From contig DATKZY010000112.1 of assembly GCA_035527715.1 (NCBI GenBank), positions 1 to 31,366 on the forward strand: a stretch of DNA of 31,366 nucleotides, read 5' to 3'. The first letter of the stretch is position 1, and every line of letters begins with the position of its first letter. The translations under genes and the position numbers were made by a program. The notes below the pieces were generated by a model. The model was not told the origin of the DNA, did no database searches, and saw only the letters and a program-made list of their open reading frames with translations. Of this stretch, positions 16,079-23,875 are shown piece after piece. This stretch comes from DSUN01 sp035527715. GTDB taxonomy: Bacteria > Planctomycetota > PUPC01 > DSUN01.

Positions 16079-16120
16079 TCAAGATGATCACCCGCGCGCA
16101 AGGGGGGGTGATCATCTTGA
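16079..16120 (+). terminator. 15-bp perfect hairpin after the cupin gene
   Basis: TCAAGATGATCACCC (16079-16093) and its exact inverse (16106-16120) enclose a GCGCGC-containing loop 30 bp after the cupin stop. There is no long T-run, so it would be a structure-type or bidirectional terminator, or a dispersed palindrome similar to the one at 259-298. Confidence 0.5.
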
Positions 16121-16192
16121 CCACGTCCTGGGGGGGCAGGGTGGTCAAGATGGTCGAGATGGGAGCCGGGGGCGTGTCAGGCCCAAAGGGTC

Positions 16193-16221
16193 TTGATTTG
16201 CCGGGCGGCTTCTGGTACTAT
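16193..16221 (+). promoter_or_regulatory. Promoter of tRNA-Arg and probably argHG
   Basis: TTGATT (16193-16198), a 17-bp spacer and TACTAT (16216-16221) end 21 bp before the tRNA. The predicted start is about 16228. No other good promoter is visible between the tRNA and argH. Confidence 0.65.
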
Positions 16222-16242
16222 CTTCGGTATGCCGGGAACCGC

Positions 16243-16319
16243 GCGCCTGTAGCTCAGCGGAACAGAGCGCTGGCCTCCGGAGCCAGAAGTCGCAGGTTCG
16301 AATCCTGCCAGGCGTACCA
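16243..16319 (+). tRNA. tRNA-Arg (anticodon CCG)
   Basis: Full cloverleaf. Acceptor arms are 16243-16249 and 16309-16315 (first pair G-U). The D arm uses GCTC/GAGC (16252-16255/16265-16268). The anticodon stem is CTGGC/GCCAG with loop CTCCGGA, so the anticodon CCG lies at 16277-16279 and reads CGG. The variable loop has five bases. The T arm is GCAGG-TTCGAAT-CCTGC (16292-16308). CCA is encoded at 16317-16319. Confidence 0.97.
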
Positions 16320-16321
16320 TG

Positions 16322-16348
16322 TGGCGGCAGGCGCCGCGCCTGCCGCCA
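16322..16348 (+). promoter_or_regulatory. 12-bp perfect hairpin between tRNA-Arg and argH
   Basis: TGGCGGCAGGCG (16322-16333) pairs exactly with 16337-16348 around a CCG loop. It begins three bases after the encoded CCA and ends 23 bp before the argH start. No U-tract follows, so it is more likely a processing or attenuation structure, or a REP-type palindrome, than a classic terminator. Confidence 0.5.
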
Positions 16349-16371
16349 AACTGTCAACTGGGGGCCACTCG

Positions 16372-17727
16372 ATGGCCAAGCTGTGGGACAAGGGTTACGC
16401 GGTTGACCAGGAGTTCGAAGCCTTCACGACGGGCGACGACTACCTGCTGGACCGCGAGCTGGTCGAGGCCGATTGCGCCGCCTCGATCGCCCACGCCCGC
16501 ATGCTGGCCAAAATCGGCGTGCTGACGGCCGACGAAGCCGACAAGCTGGCCGCCGAGCTGGCCGCCATCGCCGCCGACCGCCGCTCGGGCAAGTTCACGG
16601 TCGAGCCGGCCGACGAGGATTGCCACACGGCCATCGAGAACCGCCTCGTCGCCCGCCTCGGCGACCTTGGGAAGAAGATCCACACCTGCCGCTCCCGAAA
16701 CGACCAGGTGATCGCCGCCACCCGCGTCTATGCCCGCGAGAGACTCCTTGGCCTCGCCGATGACACGCTGGCCCTCTGCGCCACGCTCCGCGCCTTCGCC
16801 GAGAAGCACGAGGGCGTGCCGATGATCGGCCGCACCCACACGCAAGTGGCGATGCCGTCGAGCGTTGGGTTGTGGGCCGGGGCCTGGCTGGAGTCGCTCC
16901 TCGACGACCTGCGCCTCGTCCAGGGCGCCTACGAGTTGAACGACCAGTGCCCCCTCGGCTCGGCCGCGAGCTATGGCGTGCCGATGCCCATTGACCGTCA
17001 GCTCACGAGCGACCTGCTCGGCTTCGCAAAAGTCCAGAACAACGTGCTTTACGCCAACAACAGCCGGGGCAAGATCGAGTCGGTCATCCTCGGCGCCTGC
17101 GTGCAGATCGCCATTGACCTGAGCCGCGTCGCCCAGGACCTCATCAACTTCAGCCTGCCGGAATTCGGTTACTTCTTGATTCCCAAGGAGCTATGCACCG
17201 GCTCGAGCATCATGCCGCAGAAGCGGAACCCCTGCGGCCTGGAGCTGGTGCGGGCGAAGACGAGCACGATTCTGGCCTGCCACAGCCAGATCCTCAGTAT
17301 TCTCAAAGGCTTGCCGTCGGGCTACAACCGCGACTTCCAGGAGACGAAGCGCCCCTTCCTCCAGGGACTGGGCCTGACCACCGCCTGCGTGCGGGTGATG
17401 GACGTAACATTCCAGAAGCTCGAGGTTTGCGAGGAGCGGCTGGTCGCGGCGTTCAAGGCGGCGCCCGAGGTGTTCGCGACGGACGAGGCGCTGCGCCTGG
17501 TGGTCGAGGGCGTACCGTTCCGCGATGCGTACCGCCAAGTGGCGGCGTCGCTGGACAAGTTGGGCGCGGCCGACCCGCGGGCGAGCATCGCCCAGCGGAA
17601 GCACGTCGGCGGCCCGGCCAACCTGCGGCTCGACATCGCCGACGCCGACATACAGCGCGTCAAGGAGTTCGTCGCCGAGCGACGGGACCGGTTAAGGCGC
17701 GCGCTCGACGCGCTGACGGGTTCCTGA
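16372..17727 (+). CDS. argH: Argininosuccinate lyase
   Basis: 451 aa from ATG 16372 (MAKLWDKGY); the longer open frame upstream would translate the tRNA and is rejected. It splits argininosuccinate into arginine and fumarate, the last step of arginine synthesis, as a cytoplasmic homotetramer. Family signatures are HTCRSRNDQV, IGRTHTQVAMP (conserved His of the second region) and the mobile catalytic loop GSSIMPQKRNPCGLELVR with the active-site Ser. Length is typical (about 450-460). No strong Shine-Dalgarno is visible. argG follows 30 bp downstream, so the pair forms an argHG operon. Confidence 0.97.
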   Translation: MAKLWDKGYAVDQEFEAFTTGDDYLLDRELVEADCAASIAHARMLAKIGVLTADEADKLAAELAAIAADRRSGKFTVEPADEDCHTAIENRLVARLGDLGKKIHTCRSRNDQVIAATRVYARERLLGLADDTLALCATLRAFAEKHEGVPMIGRTHTQVAMPSSVGLWAGAWLESLLDDLRLVQGAYELNDQCPLGSAASYGVPMPIDRQLTSDLLGFAKVQNNVLYANNSRGKIESVILGACVQIAIDLSRVAQDLINFSLPEFGYFLIPKELCTGSSIMPQKRNPCGLELVRAKTSTILACHSQILSILKGLPSGYNRDFQETKRPFLQGLGLTTACVRVMDVTFQKLEVCEERLVAAFKAAPEVFATDEALRLVVEGVPFRDAYRQVAASLDKLGAADPRASIAQRKHVGGPANLRLDIADADIQRVKEFVAERRDRLRRALDALTGS

Positions 17728-17757
17728 TTCCCTGGGATTCTCACGGAGGCTGCTGGA

Positions 17758-19002
17758 ATGGACGTCAAGGTAATTCTCAAGAAGGTCGAAGACGCGCCGG
17801 TCCCCAAGGTCAAGAAGGTGGCCGTGGCCTACTCGGGCGGGCTGGACTCCGCGCTCGGCATCGAGATGCTGCGGCGGAAGTACAAGGCCGAGGGCATCGT
17901 GGCGATCTGTATTGACGTGGGCCAGGGCGAGGACGAGATCGTCGAGGCCCGCCGCAAGGCCAAGCTCCTGCACTTCGAAAGGGACATGATCCTGATTGAC
18001 GCCAAGGCCGAGTTCGTGGGCGAATGGCTCACCAAGGCCATTCGCGCGAACTCCGACTATAACGGCTACCCGGTCTCCACCTCGATGACCCGCCAGCTCG
18101 TGGCCCGCATCGTGGCCGTCGAGGGCGCCAAGCGCGGCTGCGACGCCGTGCTCGAAGGCTCCACCGGCAAGGGCAACGACCAGTACCGCATGCACAACAC
18201 CTTCAAGCTCTTCGCCCCGCACATGGAGGTGCTCGCCTTCGTGCGCGACTTCGACCTCACCCGCCAGGAGGAAGAGGCCATCTGCGTCGAGTGGGGCGTG
18301 CCCGTCAAGGAGCAGCTCACCGGCGGCGACGACAAGACGATGTGGTGCCGCTCCATCGCCTCGGGCGCCATTGACCTCAACCAGGAGCTGCCCGACGAGA
18401 TCTGGCAGTGGCTCGTGCCGCCGCGCAAGGCCAACGACAAGGGCGAGACGGTCACCCTCCGCTACGTCGAGGGCATCCCGGTCGAGCTGAACGGCAAGGA
18501 GACGCCGCTCGACGAGCTGATCGCCCAGCTCAACGTCATCGCCGGCCGCAACGGCGTGGGCTACATTGACATGTTCGAGGACGGGATCATGGACCTCAAG
18601 AGCCGCGAGATTTACGAGGCTCCCGCGGCCCACGTGATCCTCAAGCTCCACCGCGACCTCGAGCAGCAGTGCCTGCCCAAGGAAGAGATCCAGTTCAAGA
18701 AGATGATTGACGCCAAGTGGGCCTACATGACCTACCACGGCGAGTGGTATCACCCGCTGAAGGCCGACCTCGATGCCTTCATCGCCCAGTCGCAGAAGGT
18801 CGTCAACGGCTCGTTCAAGGTGGACCTTTACAAGGGCAACATCGTCATCACGAGCCGCGAATCGCGGACCTCGCTCTTCACGCCCGAGATCCGCTCGATC
18901 AAGAGCCGGGGCTACGACCAGCGCTGGGCCGTCAACGCGGCGAAGATCCGCGGCCTGCCCTTCGAAATCCTCGCCAAGCGCAGACAGGCGATGGAGGGCT
19001 AG
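17758..19002 (+). CDS. argG: Argininosuccinate synthase
   Basis: 414 aa from ATG 17758, with an ACGGAGG-like ribosome site upstream. It joins citrulline and aspartate using ATP to make argininosuccinate. The PP-loop AYSGGLDS lies at residues 24-31. ATP- and substrate-binding segments follow: EGSTGKGNDQYR near 140, and TRQEEEAICVEWGVPV near 170. The C-terminal part carries the tetramerisation region. The order argH-argG is opposite to the order of the reactions but common. The downstream hairpin at 19024-19055 may end the transcript. Confidence 0.96.
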   Translation: MDVKVILKKVEDAPVPKVKKVAVAYSGGLDSALGIEMLRRKYKAEGIVAICIDVGQGEDEIVEARRKAKLLHFERDMILIDAKAEFVGEWLTKAIRANSDYNGYPVSTSMTRQLVARIVAVEGAKRGCDAVLEGSTGKGNDQYRMHNTFKLFAPHMEVLAFVRDFDLTRQEEEAICVEWGVPVKEQLTGGDDKTMWCRSIASGAIDLNQELPDEIWQWLVPPRKANDKGETVTLRYVEGIPVELNGKETPLDELIAQLNVIAGRNGVGYIDMFEDGIMDLKSREIYEAPAAHVILKLHRDLEQQCLPKEEIQFKKMIDAKWAYMTYHGEWYHPLKADLDAFIAQSQKVVNGSFKVDLYKGNIVITSRESRTSLFTPEIRSIKSRGYDQRWAVNAAKIRGLPFEILAKRRQAMEG

Positions 19003-19023
19003 GCTGTCCCATATCGTCGTGCC

Positions 19024-19055
19024 GCCGAGCGGGGCGTGCAGGCGTCCCGCTCGGC
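19024..19055 (+). terminator. Hairpin after argG
   Basis: GCCGAGCGGG (19024-19033) pairs perfectly with CCCGCTCGGC (19046-19055) around a 12-base loop, 21 bp after the argG stop. No T-run follows. It may be a weak terminator or another dispersed palindrome before the next gene. Confidence 0.45.
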
Positions 19056-19091
19056 GCACCGCATGGCGGTCCCAATCGGGGGAAGCGCGAA

Positions 19092-20441
19092 ATGCTAGGG
19101 TGCCACTTCGGGCGGTGCTTCCAGGTCACGGTCGGCGGCGGCTCGTACCAGGAGGGCCTCACCACGGTCCTCCAGGGCGTGCCGCCCGGCATGCTCCTCG
19201 CCGAGCAGGAGATCTATGGCGACCTGTTGCTGCGAAAGCCAGGAGCCGATGAGCTGTCCTCCCCCCGCAAAGAGCCCGACCTGCCCGTGATCTACACGGG
19301 CCTGAACGTGGACGACACGGTGCCCGGCGCCGGCAACAAGAATCACACAAACGGCACGCCCCTCACTATCCTCATCCCGAACCTCGACCGCCACGGCATC
19401 CACGTCGCGCAGTACCAGGACACGAACCGCACGCCGCGGCCCGGCCACGCTTCCTACGCGTCGTTCCTCAAGTACGGCCCCGACGACGACGCGGTGGGCG
19501 CCGGCTTCTTCAGCGGGCGCTACACGGCGACCATCGTCGCCGCCGGCCACGTGGCGAAGAAGGTCCTCGCGCTCTTCGGCATCCAGGTCTTCGCCTGCAT
19601 CCGCGAGATGGCCGGCGTCCGCTGCCCCGAGATGGCCCACGACCGGGCGGCCCGCCAGGTCGAGGCCTACAAGCAGATGCGGCGCGACCTCGACCCCTTC
19701 TACCAGGAGGTCTACGCCAAGGGCCGCATCACGATGGACATGCGGTTCCTCGAAAAGGCCCGCATTCTCGCCCAGATCGAGAGCGAGATAGACGCGATTC
19801 GTGCCCGCGCGCCGAAGGCGGACCCCGCGGCGATCCGCGAGAAGTACGGCGTTCACCCCGTCGTCAACTGCCCCGACGTCGCGGCGGCCCAGGCGATGCT
19901 CGACGCCGCGAGCCGCATCGCGGCCACCGGCGACTCCTCGGGCGGCATCGTCGAGGTCGTCGCCCTCGGCGTGCCCGTGGGCCTCGGCGAGCCGGTGTTC
20001 GCCAAGCTCGACGCCGAGCTGGGCCGCATGCTCGGCATCGGAGCCGTCAAGGGCGTCGAGGTCGGCGCAGGCTTCGCCGTCAAGGACATGACCGGCATCC
20101 AGTCGAACGACCCGATGCGGAACCAAGGCGGCAAGGTCGTGTTCCTGTCGAACAACGCGGGCGGGGTCACGGGCGGGCTGGCCACGGGGCAGCCGGTCAT
20201 CGCACGCCTGGCCATCAAGCCCACGCCGACGATAGACAAGCCGCAGGTCACCATTGACAAGTACACGCTGGAGAACCGCCAGTTGGCGGCGATCACACGG
20301 CGCGACCCCACCATTGTCGGCCGCATCTGGCCCGTCGCCGAGGCCTACACGGCCATGGCCCTCCTCGACCTCCTGGTCGTCCACCTGGGCTACCAGGCCC
20401 TCAAGGACCGCGCCTACGCCGCCGCCGGCCGCACCCCCTGA
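19092..20441 (+). CDS. Divergent chorismate synthase-like protein
   Basis: 449 aa from ATG 19092; GGGGGAA precedes it and the longer frame upstream would overlap argG. Chorismate synthase removes phosphate from EPSP using reduced FMN in the shikimate pathway. The fold is recognisable: FGRCFQVTVGG at the start, RPGHAS (116-121, conserved His119), SGRYTATIVAAG (141-152, second signature), GDSSGGIVEVVALGVPVGLG, NNAGGVTGGLATGQP and RRDPTIVGRIWPVAEA (third signature). But the first signature, normally GESHG, reads GGSYQEG (16-22), so the catalytic His is replaced. There is also an extra helical segment of about 60 residues (about 205-260). It could be a paralogue with another reaction, or a genuine but divergent AroC. 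Confidence 0.8.
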   Translation: MLGCHFGRCFQVTVGGGSYQEGLTTVLQGVPPGMLLAEQEIYGDLLLRKPGADELSSPRKEPDLPVIYTGLNVDDTVPGAGNKNHTNGTPLTILIPNLDRHGIHVAQYQDTNRTPRPGHASYASFLKYGPDDDAVGAGFFSGRYTATIVAAGHVAKKVLALFGIQVFACIREMAGVRCPEMAHDRAARQVEAYKQMRRDLDPFYQEVYAKGRITMDMRFLEKARILAQIESEIDAIRARAPKADPAAIREKYGVHPVVNCPDVAAAQAMLDAASRIAATGDSSGGIVEVVALGVPVGLGEPVFAKLDAELGRMLGIGAVKGVEVGAGFAVKDMTGIQSNDPMRNQGGKVVFLSNNAGGVTGGLATGQPVIARLAIKPTPTIDKPQVTIDKYTLENRQLAAITRRDPTIVGRIWPVAEAYTAMALLDLLVVHLGYQALKDRAYAAAGRTP

Positions 20442-20553
20442 GCCGAGGGCGTCGCGGTTGACTTTCCGCGCGCTTTGCGCGATCATGATGGCAGGTCGGG
20501 AGTCCGCCCGAGGGTGTTCTTCGGGCTTTCATGGGGGGGGTAGGAGGCCAACC

Positions 20554-21126
20554 ATGGCAAACCGGCGCCGCGTGGTCGTGGGCGTCGCCCTGGTCCTGGC
20601 CGCGTGTTGCCTGGGCGCGTGGGCTGCCGAGACACCAACCTCGGGCCCACAGGTCGGCGAGGGAACGCCGCCGTTCGGCGTCCAGGACATCACCGGTCCG
20701 GCCAAGGGCACGAAGCTGTGCTATGTCTGACGCTACGGGGGGCGTCCGTCGCTCATCGTCTTCACGAGAGCGGCGGACGGCCGCTTGGCCAGTCTGGCCA
20801 AGGCGATTGACAAGTTCGTGGCCGACAACAAGGAGAAGCGCGCGGTCGCCTTCGTGGTGCTCCTCGACGAGGACAACGAGGGGAACCAGGCGAAGCTGGC
20901 GGCGGTGGCCAAGAAGAACGACCTCACCATCCCGCTCACCCTTGCCGGCGATGGCGCGAAGGGGCCTGCGGCCTACAAGCTCAACGCCGAGGTGCCCATC
21001 ACCGTCCTGGTGGCCAGGAGGAACAAGGTCCAGGCCAACTTCGCCCTGGCTGCCACGGCCGACGAAGAGGCCCAGAAGAAGGAAATCAGCGAGGTTCTGG
21101 CCGCGGCCGCCAAGCTGATTCAGTAG
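20554..21126 (+). CDS. Exported thioredoxin-like-family protein with in-frame UGA; candidate selenoprotein (C-x-x-U)
   Basis: The frame opens at ATG 20554 with AGGAGG at 20542-20547. Codons 1-25 are a signal peptide (VALVLAACCLGAWA-A). Then comes GVQDITGPAKGTKLCYV, an in-frame TGA at 20728-20730 (codon 59), and RYGGRPSLIVFTRAADGR, continuing without interruption for 131 more codons to TAG 21126. From memory, planctomycete relatives of this secreted family carry L-C-Y-x-C-x-Y-G-x-R-P at this place, so the UGA would replace the second Cys of a C-x-x-C pair (C56-Y-V-U59). A strong hairpin starts 12 nt after the UGA. The protein downstream keeps a plausible alpha/beta pattern (AFVVLLDEDNEG, ITVLVARRN). 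Selenocysteine is the favoured reading; a nonsense mutation or sequencing error (TGC or TGT to TGA) is the alternative. The code is standard here: other genes end in TGA and use TGG for Trp. Confidence 0.6.
20743..20779 (+). promoter_or_regulatory. SECIS-like hairpin immediately downstream of the in-frame UGA
   Basis: CGTCCGTCGCTC (20743-20754) pairs along its full 12 bases with GAGCGGCGGACG (20768-20779), with one G-U pair. Above a bulged A (20755), TCGT/ACGA add four pairs and close a CTTC loop (20760-20763). The apical loop lies 29 nt after the UGA, inside the range known for bacterial SECIS elements. Codons CGT and AGA in this stretch are unusual beside the CGC/CGG used nearby and maintain pairing. 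Against it: the tetraloop lacks the G usual in bacterial SECIS loops, unless the top pairs open. Confidence 0.5.
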
Positions 21127-21213
21127 CCGCTGGCCGATCTCACAGCCGCTTTTCCGACGGGCAGCGCCCCCGAGGCGCTGCCCGTCGTCGTTCCTGGCCT
21201 GCGCGCGTCGTGA

Positions 21214-21257
21214 GCAGGCATGATTGCACACTTGTACAAGTATGCAATCATGCCTGC
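21214..21257. repeat. 44-bp near-perfect palindrome before the helicase gene
   Basis: Arms 21214-21228 and 21243-21257 are exact inverses (15 bp). The centre, ACTTGTACAAGT (21230-21241), is itself a perfect palindrome, so the only mismatch is 21229/21242. It could extrude as a cruciform or bind a dimeric protein. The core word GCATACTTG is shared with the inverted repeat at 22930-23012 on the other side of the helicase gene. Confidence 0.75.
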
Positions 21258-21322
21258 GGCCCAGAACGGGCTTGCGGGCCCTGGCGGGCCCGTCTATATT
21301 CATCGGCAGGAGTGAGAATACC

Positions 21323-22744
21323 GTGGGAAACCCCGGTCGCCCGAACGCTGATCTCCGTCTCGCCTTCGATAAGGGGACTTTGCGCCTGGAGGGCGCGGGC
21401 GAACGCGAGGCGGCGGCCCTGCGGGAGACCGGCCCGTGGGTGTGGGACGCCCGGGTCTCGGCCTGGCGCTGCGATGCCATCCACTATCCCCTCGTGCGGC
21501 AACGGCTCGCGGAGCGCTTCGGCCTGCGGTTCGTGGACGACGTGGCGAAGCCGCCGCGCGTATCGTGGCGCCAGGTGAGCCTGCCGCCGCTCCGCCGCGA
21601 GCAGCAGGAGGCGCTCGACGCCTGGCTCGCCGCCGGCGGCCGCGGCCAGGTGATCATGCCCACCGGCACGGGGAAGACCGAAATCGCGCTGGCCGCCATG
21701 CGCCACACGAGCATCGCCACCCTCGTCGTCGCCCCGGTCCGCGACCTCATGTACCAGTGGCACCGCCGCATCCTGCGCGGCCTCGGCTACGACGCCGGCA
21801 TCCTCGGCGACAACCGCTACAACGTCCAGCCCGTCACCGTCACCACCTACGACAGCGCCTACGCCCACATGCCCGACCTCGGCGCCCGCTTTGGCCTCGT
21901 GGTCTTCGACGAGGAGCACCACCTGCCCGGTCGCTGCCGCCGCGAGGCCGCGCTCTTCTGCGCGGCACCCCTGCGCCTCGGCCTTTCGGCCACGCCCGAG
22001 CGCTCCGACGGCCTGCACGCCGACCTCGACTCCCTCATCGGCCCAGTCATCTACCGCCAGGAAATCCCCCACGCCAAGGGGCGGACGCTGGCCGACTACG
22101 ACGTGGTGCGCATCCCCGTGGCCCTCGCCGACGACGAGCAGGCGCGCTACGAGGACTGCGGGCGGGTCGTCCGCGACTTCCTCGCCGCTCGCCGCCAGGA
22201 GAAGCCCGACTACGACTGGCAGGACCTCTGCGCCGGCTCGGGCAAGGACCCCGAGGCCCGCCGGGCCCAGAAAGCCTTCTACGCCCGCAAGGCCATCGAG
22301 GACCGCGCCCGCGAGAAGCTCCGCGTCCTCGAAGACCTCTTCCGCCTCCACGCCGGCGAGCGGACGCTCGTCTTCGCCGGCTCGAACGCCATGGCGCTCG
22401 ACGTCTCGCGCCGCTTCCTGGTCCCCACGCTGCTGGCCCACTCGCGGAAGCGCGAGCGGCTGGCCGTCCTCGAGGGCTTCGCGGGCGACCGCTTCCCCAT
22501 CCTCGTGGCCAACCAGGTGCTCGACGAGGGGGTGGACGTGCCGGAGGCCAAGGTGGCCGTCGTCATCGGCGGGCAGGCCAGCACGCGCCAGGCCAAGCAG
22601 CGCCTCGGCCGCATCCTCCGCCGCACCGGCGAGGCCCGCGCCACCCTCTACGAAGTCGTGTGCCAGGACACCGGCGAGGAGGCCCGCTCCCGCCGCCGAC
22701 GAGACAGCGATGCCTATGAGCGCACCACCCGCCGCCGCCTGTGA
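21323..22744 (+). CDS. XPB-like SF2 DNA helicase
   Basis: 473 aa from GTG 21323 (AGGAG at 21308-21312); starting at ATG 21224 would translate the palindrome and is unlikely. An N-terminal damage-recognition-like region (1-80) precedes the helicase core. The core has MPTGTGKTE (Walker A, about 112-120), FDEEHH (DEEH box, about 195-200), SATPERSDG (motif III region followed by the charged patch where XPB has its RED motif), VLDEGVDVPEA, and QRLGRILRR (motif VI, about 425-433). Bacterial and archaeal XPB unwinds DNA from damage or bubbles and works with the Bax1 nuclease. That partner family (DUF790) lies at 25142, separated by accessory DNA. A DNA-repair role is inferred. Confidence 0.88.
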   Translation: MGNPGRPNADLRLAFDKGTLRLEGAGEREAAALRETGPWVWDARVSAWRCDAIHYPLVRQRLAERFGLRFVDDVAKPPRVSWRQVSLPPLRREQQEALDAWLAAGGRGQVIMPTGTGKTEIALAAMRHTSIATLVVAPVRDLMYQWHRRILRGLGYDAGILGDNRYNVQPVTVTTYDSAYAHMPDLGARFGLVVFDEEHHLPGRCRREAALFCAAPLRLGLSATPERSDGLHADLDSLIGPVIYRQEIPHAKGRTLADYDVVRIPVALADDEQARYEDCGRVVRDFLAARRQEKPDYDWQDLCAGSGKDPEARRAQKAFYARKAIEDRAREKLRVLEDLFRLHAGERTLVFAGSNAMALDVSRRFLVPTLLAHSRKRERLAVLEGFAGDRFPILVANQVLDEGVDVPEAKVAVVIGGQASTRQAKQRLGRILRRTGEARATLYEVVCQDTGEEARSRRRRDSDAYERTTRRRL

Positions 22745-22929
22745 GCGAACTCACACTACAGATTGTGGCTGCCTTCGGGGCAAACCACAACCGGTGCCAA
22801 GTCTCCCAGTCTTCCCTATCTTCCCGGTTCATGGGCACCCTAGGGTCAGGCCACAACTTACAACTTTACGCCAAGGCACCCGGCATATTGTGGCAATCCC
22901 CGGGCGGAGCCACGACAGGTTGTAAGCAT

Positions 22930-23012
22930 GTAGGGCGTGCATACTTGCACGCGGAATCCTCGATGGCGGAGCCGGCCCCTGCCTGTTCCGCGTGCAGGTA
23001 TGCACGCCCTAC
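22930..23012. repeat. 27-bp inverted repeat; rest of 22745-23234 without genes
   Basis: Segment 22930-22956 is the inverse of 22986-23012 with one mismatch, around a 29-bp loop. It contains GCATACTTG, as does the palindrome before the helicase. Other structure in this gap: TGTGAG-CGAA-CTCACA (22740-22755) over the helicase stop, ACAGGCCGCC facing GGCGGCCTGT (about 23060-23105), and CCCGACG/CGTCGGG near 23187. I see no credible gene; the open frames lack ribosome sites and translate repeats. Confidence 0.7.
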
Positions 23013-23234
23013 CACTGAGTCGCCGGGGAGGGGGTCGCAAGCCCCACGTGGCCGCCTTACAGGCCACAGGCCGCCACCCCCCACGCCCTTGGGTTTGGCG
23101 GCCTGTAATCTCCCTAACCAACTGCCTCACAGGCACTTAGCTCACATCGCCCCCGCGACAGGCCGCCAACTGCCCTCTCATCTCATCCCGACGGAGGATC
23201 GTCGGGAGAGAGGAAACCGTGGCGAGCCATCTAT

Positions 23235-23495
23235 TCAATCGTAGGCCCGACTCCGGTGGTCAATGAGAACAACCACGACCTTGCGACTCGCCTCAATGAC
23301 GTGGTAGACGACCCGGTAGTCCCCCACGCGGTACCGCAGGTGGCCCGCGAATCGCCCTTTGAGAGGCCGGATGTTGGGGTGTTGGCGTGGCTCGACACGG
23401 AGTTGCGCGTAGCAGCGGTCGAGCTTCCGTTGGAGAGGGGCGTCGGCGTCCTCGTAGAAGTCCTTGGCCGACTTGGTGAAGGCCAACTCATACAT
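23235..23495 (-). CDS. RelE/ParE-superfamily toxin
   Basis: 86 aa, start ATG at 23495-23493, beginning four bases after the antitoxin stop; the longer frame upstream lies over the antitoxin gene and is rejected. The sequence MYELAFTKSAKDFYED is typical of the N-terminal helix. LKGRFAGHLRYRVGDYRVVYHV and LIDHRSRAYD give the RelE-type beta-sheet core with conserved Arg/Tyr residues. RelE toxins cleave mRNA at the ribosome; ParE relatives inhibit gyrase, and sequence alone does not decide. Translational coupling with the antitoxin is expected. Confidence 0.88.
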   Translation of the reverse strand: MYELAFTKSAKDFYEDADAPLQRKLDRCYAQLRVEPRQHPNIRPLKGRFAGHLRYRVGDYRVVYHVIEASRKVVVVLIDHRSRAYD

Positions 23496-23499
23496 GGCT

Positions 23500-23730
23500 T
23501 CACGGCTTTCGGCGGAGCTTCTCAAGGGGCGTGAGGAGGCCGGCGGCCTCCTCGCGCTTCGCCTTCTCGAAGGCCTCGACGAAGCCAGGGATATTGAGCA
23601 ATTCCTCCGTCGCCTCGTCGCTCTCCTTGTCGAGCAGGTAAGCCAGGAGTTCATCGGCCACCCGAAGCCGCTCGGGGGAAAGCTGGTCTATCCGATCCTT
23701 GGCCTGCCGTCGGACCACCGCCGTGCTCAT
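23500..23730 (-). CDS. Antitoxin of the RelE-type pair
   Basis: 76 aa from ATG 23730-23728 with AAGGGG upstream. It starts MSTAVVRRQAKDRIDQLSPE, then an acidic helical region with the phrase ELLNIPGFVEAFEKAK and a basic tail (LEKLRRKP). The E-L-L-x-I-P-G-F phrase recurs in small antitoxins paired with RelE toxins in cyanobacteria and planctomycetes, from general knowledge. It should bind and neutralise the toxin and probably represses the operon. First gene of a two-gene operon, four bases before the toxin. Confidence 0.82.
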   Translation of the reverse strand: MSTAVVRRQAKDRIDQLSPERLRVADELLAYLLDKESDEATEELLNIPGFVEAFEKAKREEAAGLLTPLEKLRRKP

Positions 23731-23820
23731 CGCTCAACCCCTTCTGGCCTGGCGCGGCCAACTTGTGTTCGGCTCCGGTCCCCGCCGCCCGAACTACCGC
23801 CAACTGCCGCCCCAGCGAAC

Positions 23821-23848
23821 AGTATAGCCGACTCCCCGCGGATTGCAA
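23821..23848 (-). promoter_or_regulatory. Promoter of the toxin-antitoxin operon
   Basis: On the minus strand, TTGCAA (23848-23843), a 16-bp spacer and TATACT (23826-23821) lie about 90 bp before the antitoxin start. The leader would be about 85 nt. Confidence 0.5.
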
Positions 23849-23875
23849 GGTCTTGTGCGCCGTTACATGCCTCCT

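Noticed and set aside
20442..20553. Promoter for the UGA-containing gene (TTGACT near 20459)
   Set aside because: No acceptable -10 hexamer at 16-18 bp; left unassigned.
20728..20730. Genetic-code reassignment of UGA (to Trp or Gly) as explanation of the in-frame stop
   Set aside because: Other genes here, such as argH and the mutarotase-like gene, end in TGA and Trp is encoded by TGG, so the standard code applies.
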